A stretch of DNA of 6,173 nt, from contig DADO01000242.1 of the NCBI GenBank assembly GCA_002509325.1, forward strand, positions 1,630-7,802, read 5' to 3'. Every line of letters starts with the position of its first letter. The stretch's first letter is position 1. The translations under genes were made by a program, and so were the position numbers. This DNA comes from Methanosarcina sp. UBA402 (GTDB lineage Archaea > Halobacteriota > Methanosarcinia > Methanosarcinales > Methanosarcinaceae). Positions 5,687-6,173 of this stretch are shown here, piece by piece. The notes beneath the pieces are model-generated. The model made no database searches. It was not told the origin of the DNA and saw only the letters and a program-made list of their open reading frames with translations.

Positions 5687-5944
5687 CTATCTAATTTTCT
5701 CTATTCCTTTAATGCCATGCTTGACTTCAAGAGCTAACACTGCAATCCTGTGATTTTTGATAAAACTTTCGAGTAGGGATTCTTTCAATTTAATGAGGCT
5801 GTTTATATTATTACTTTTAAGTAGAATTCCCCACTTAAAAACTTTTTCGGTATTACTCAGGGATTTCAAGTCTCTTGCATGATTTTTTGAATTCCAGTTT
5901 CTTAAATTTGTGGAAGTGTTTCTGTATTTATAATTCACAAGCAA
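5687..5944 (-). CDS. Possible small ORF, 85 codons, not recognised
   Basis: A TTG at 5944 follows GGAG by four bases; a GTG lies two codons further in. The product is rich in Lys, Asn, Ile and Ser (KSLSNTEKVF, LLKSNNINSL, HRIAVLALEVKHG), with no motif, signal or membrane segment I can identify. The stretch is visibly more A/T-rich than ftsZ or hppA. An open frame this long is uncommon by chance in A/T-rich DNA, so it may be a small gene or the remains of one, but nothing in the protein proves it. It is co-directional with ftsZ and ends about 395 bases before its start. Confidence 0.25.
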   Translation of the reverse strand: MLVNYKYRNTSTNLRNWNSKNHARDLKSLSNTEKVFKWGILLKSNNINSLIKLKESLLESFIKNHRIAVLALEVKHGIKGIEKIR

Positions 5945-6173
5945 TAAACTCCAGGCTATCTTTTAAATTTTATTTGCTCCAATGTCTCCGGATTAATCTC
6001 TTCAGTGTGCTTGGCCTGGAAAGCACTTTTGTAACGAATGGCGTGCTAAAATCTGAAAAGGTAGAAATGAAAAAAAAGTACTAAACCGTAAAATGTGCTA
6101 AACCTATAAAGTAACATTTATTTGTATTCGGTTAAGGGTTTTGTTAACCCCAGTAGTTCACTAATTTTTTACT
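5945..6173. other. A/T-rich stretch without a convincing gene
   Basis: Frames on both strands are short or lack a credible start. A weak direct repeat of ctaaacc occurs at 6081-6087 and 6098-6104. The eight-A run at 6070-6077 reads as a T-tract on minus and could end a transcript entering from the right. The hairpin at 6130-6149 is listed separately. Confidence 0.5.
6130..6170 (+). terminator. Hairpin followed by T-run near the right edge
   Basis: ggttaa (6130-6135) pairs perfectly with ttaacc (6144-6149) around an eight-base loop, and a six-T run follows at 6165-6170. On the plus strand this resembles a terminator, yet no plus-strand gene in the window precedes it except a hypothetical RNA from the promoter at 5603-5612. 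It may instead belong to a feature beyond the edge. Confidence 0.3.

Noticed and set aside
5875..6084. Plus-strand 69-codon frame in the right-hand spacer
   Set aside because: It opens at TTG with no ribosome-binding site, overlaps the weak minus ORF, and has an erratic Cys/Phe/Leu/Ser-rich composition with no motif.

Overview
The window looks like chromosomal DNA from a methanogenic archaeon of the Methanosarcina type. Four things point there: an FtsZ2-subfamily cell-division protein, a dihydropteroate synthase-related protein of the kind found in methanogens (MJ0107-like), a K+-dependent Na+-type membrane pyrophosphatase, and long A/T-rich spacers with archaeal TATA-like boxes and T-tract ends. 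The genus is inferred from remembered protein resemblance; no database search was possible.

Layout: positions 1-1398 (+) hold the C-terminal two thirds of the membrane pyrophosphatase hppA, whose start lies left of the window. Positions 1399-1849 are a convergent spacer with T-tracts on both strands and two separate short tandem repeats. The next three genes are all on the minus strand, read right to left: ftsZ (5291 to 4110, probable TTG start), the dihydropteroate synthase-like gene (3986 to 2505), and a small uncharacterised gene (2308 or 2317 to 1850). A minisatellite of thirteen-base units fills most of the gap between the last two genes and supplies the stop codon of the synthase-like gene. 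From about 5300 to the right edge there is no convincing conserved gene. That stretch holds a long ftsZ leader and promoter region with a palindrome, a strong TATA-like box facing the other way, one weak small ORF, and a terminator-like hairpin near the end.

Functionally the genes do not form an obvious pathway. The pyrophosphatase uses biosynthetic pyrophosphate to pump cations, FtsZ2 drives division, and the synthase-like protein has a pterin-binding type barrel whose substrate is not settled. A hairpin between ftsZ and the synthase-like gene, and a separate TATA-like box before the latter, suggest separate transcription, although all three minus-strand genes could share read-through.

No clearly new multi-gene system is visible. 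The items most worth following up are the hierarchically duplicated minisatellite placed in the leader of the small gene, the degenerate nuclease-like small protein, the palindrome at the predicted ftsZ transcription start, and the orphan plus-strand promoter upstream of ftsZ.
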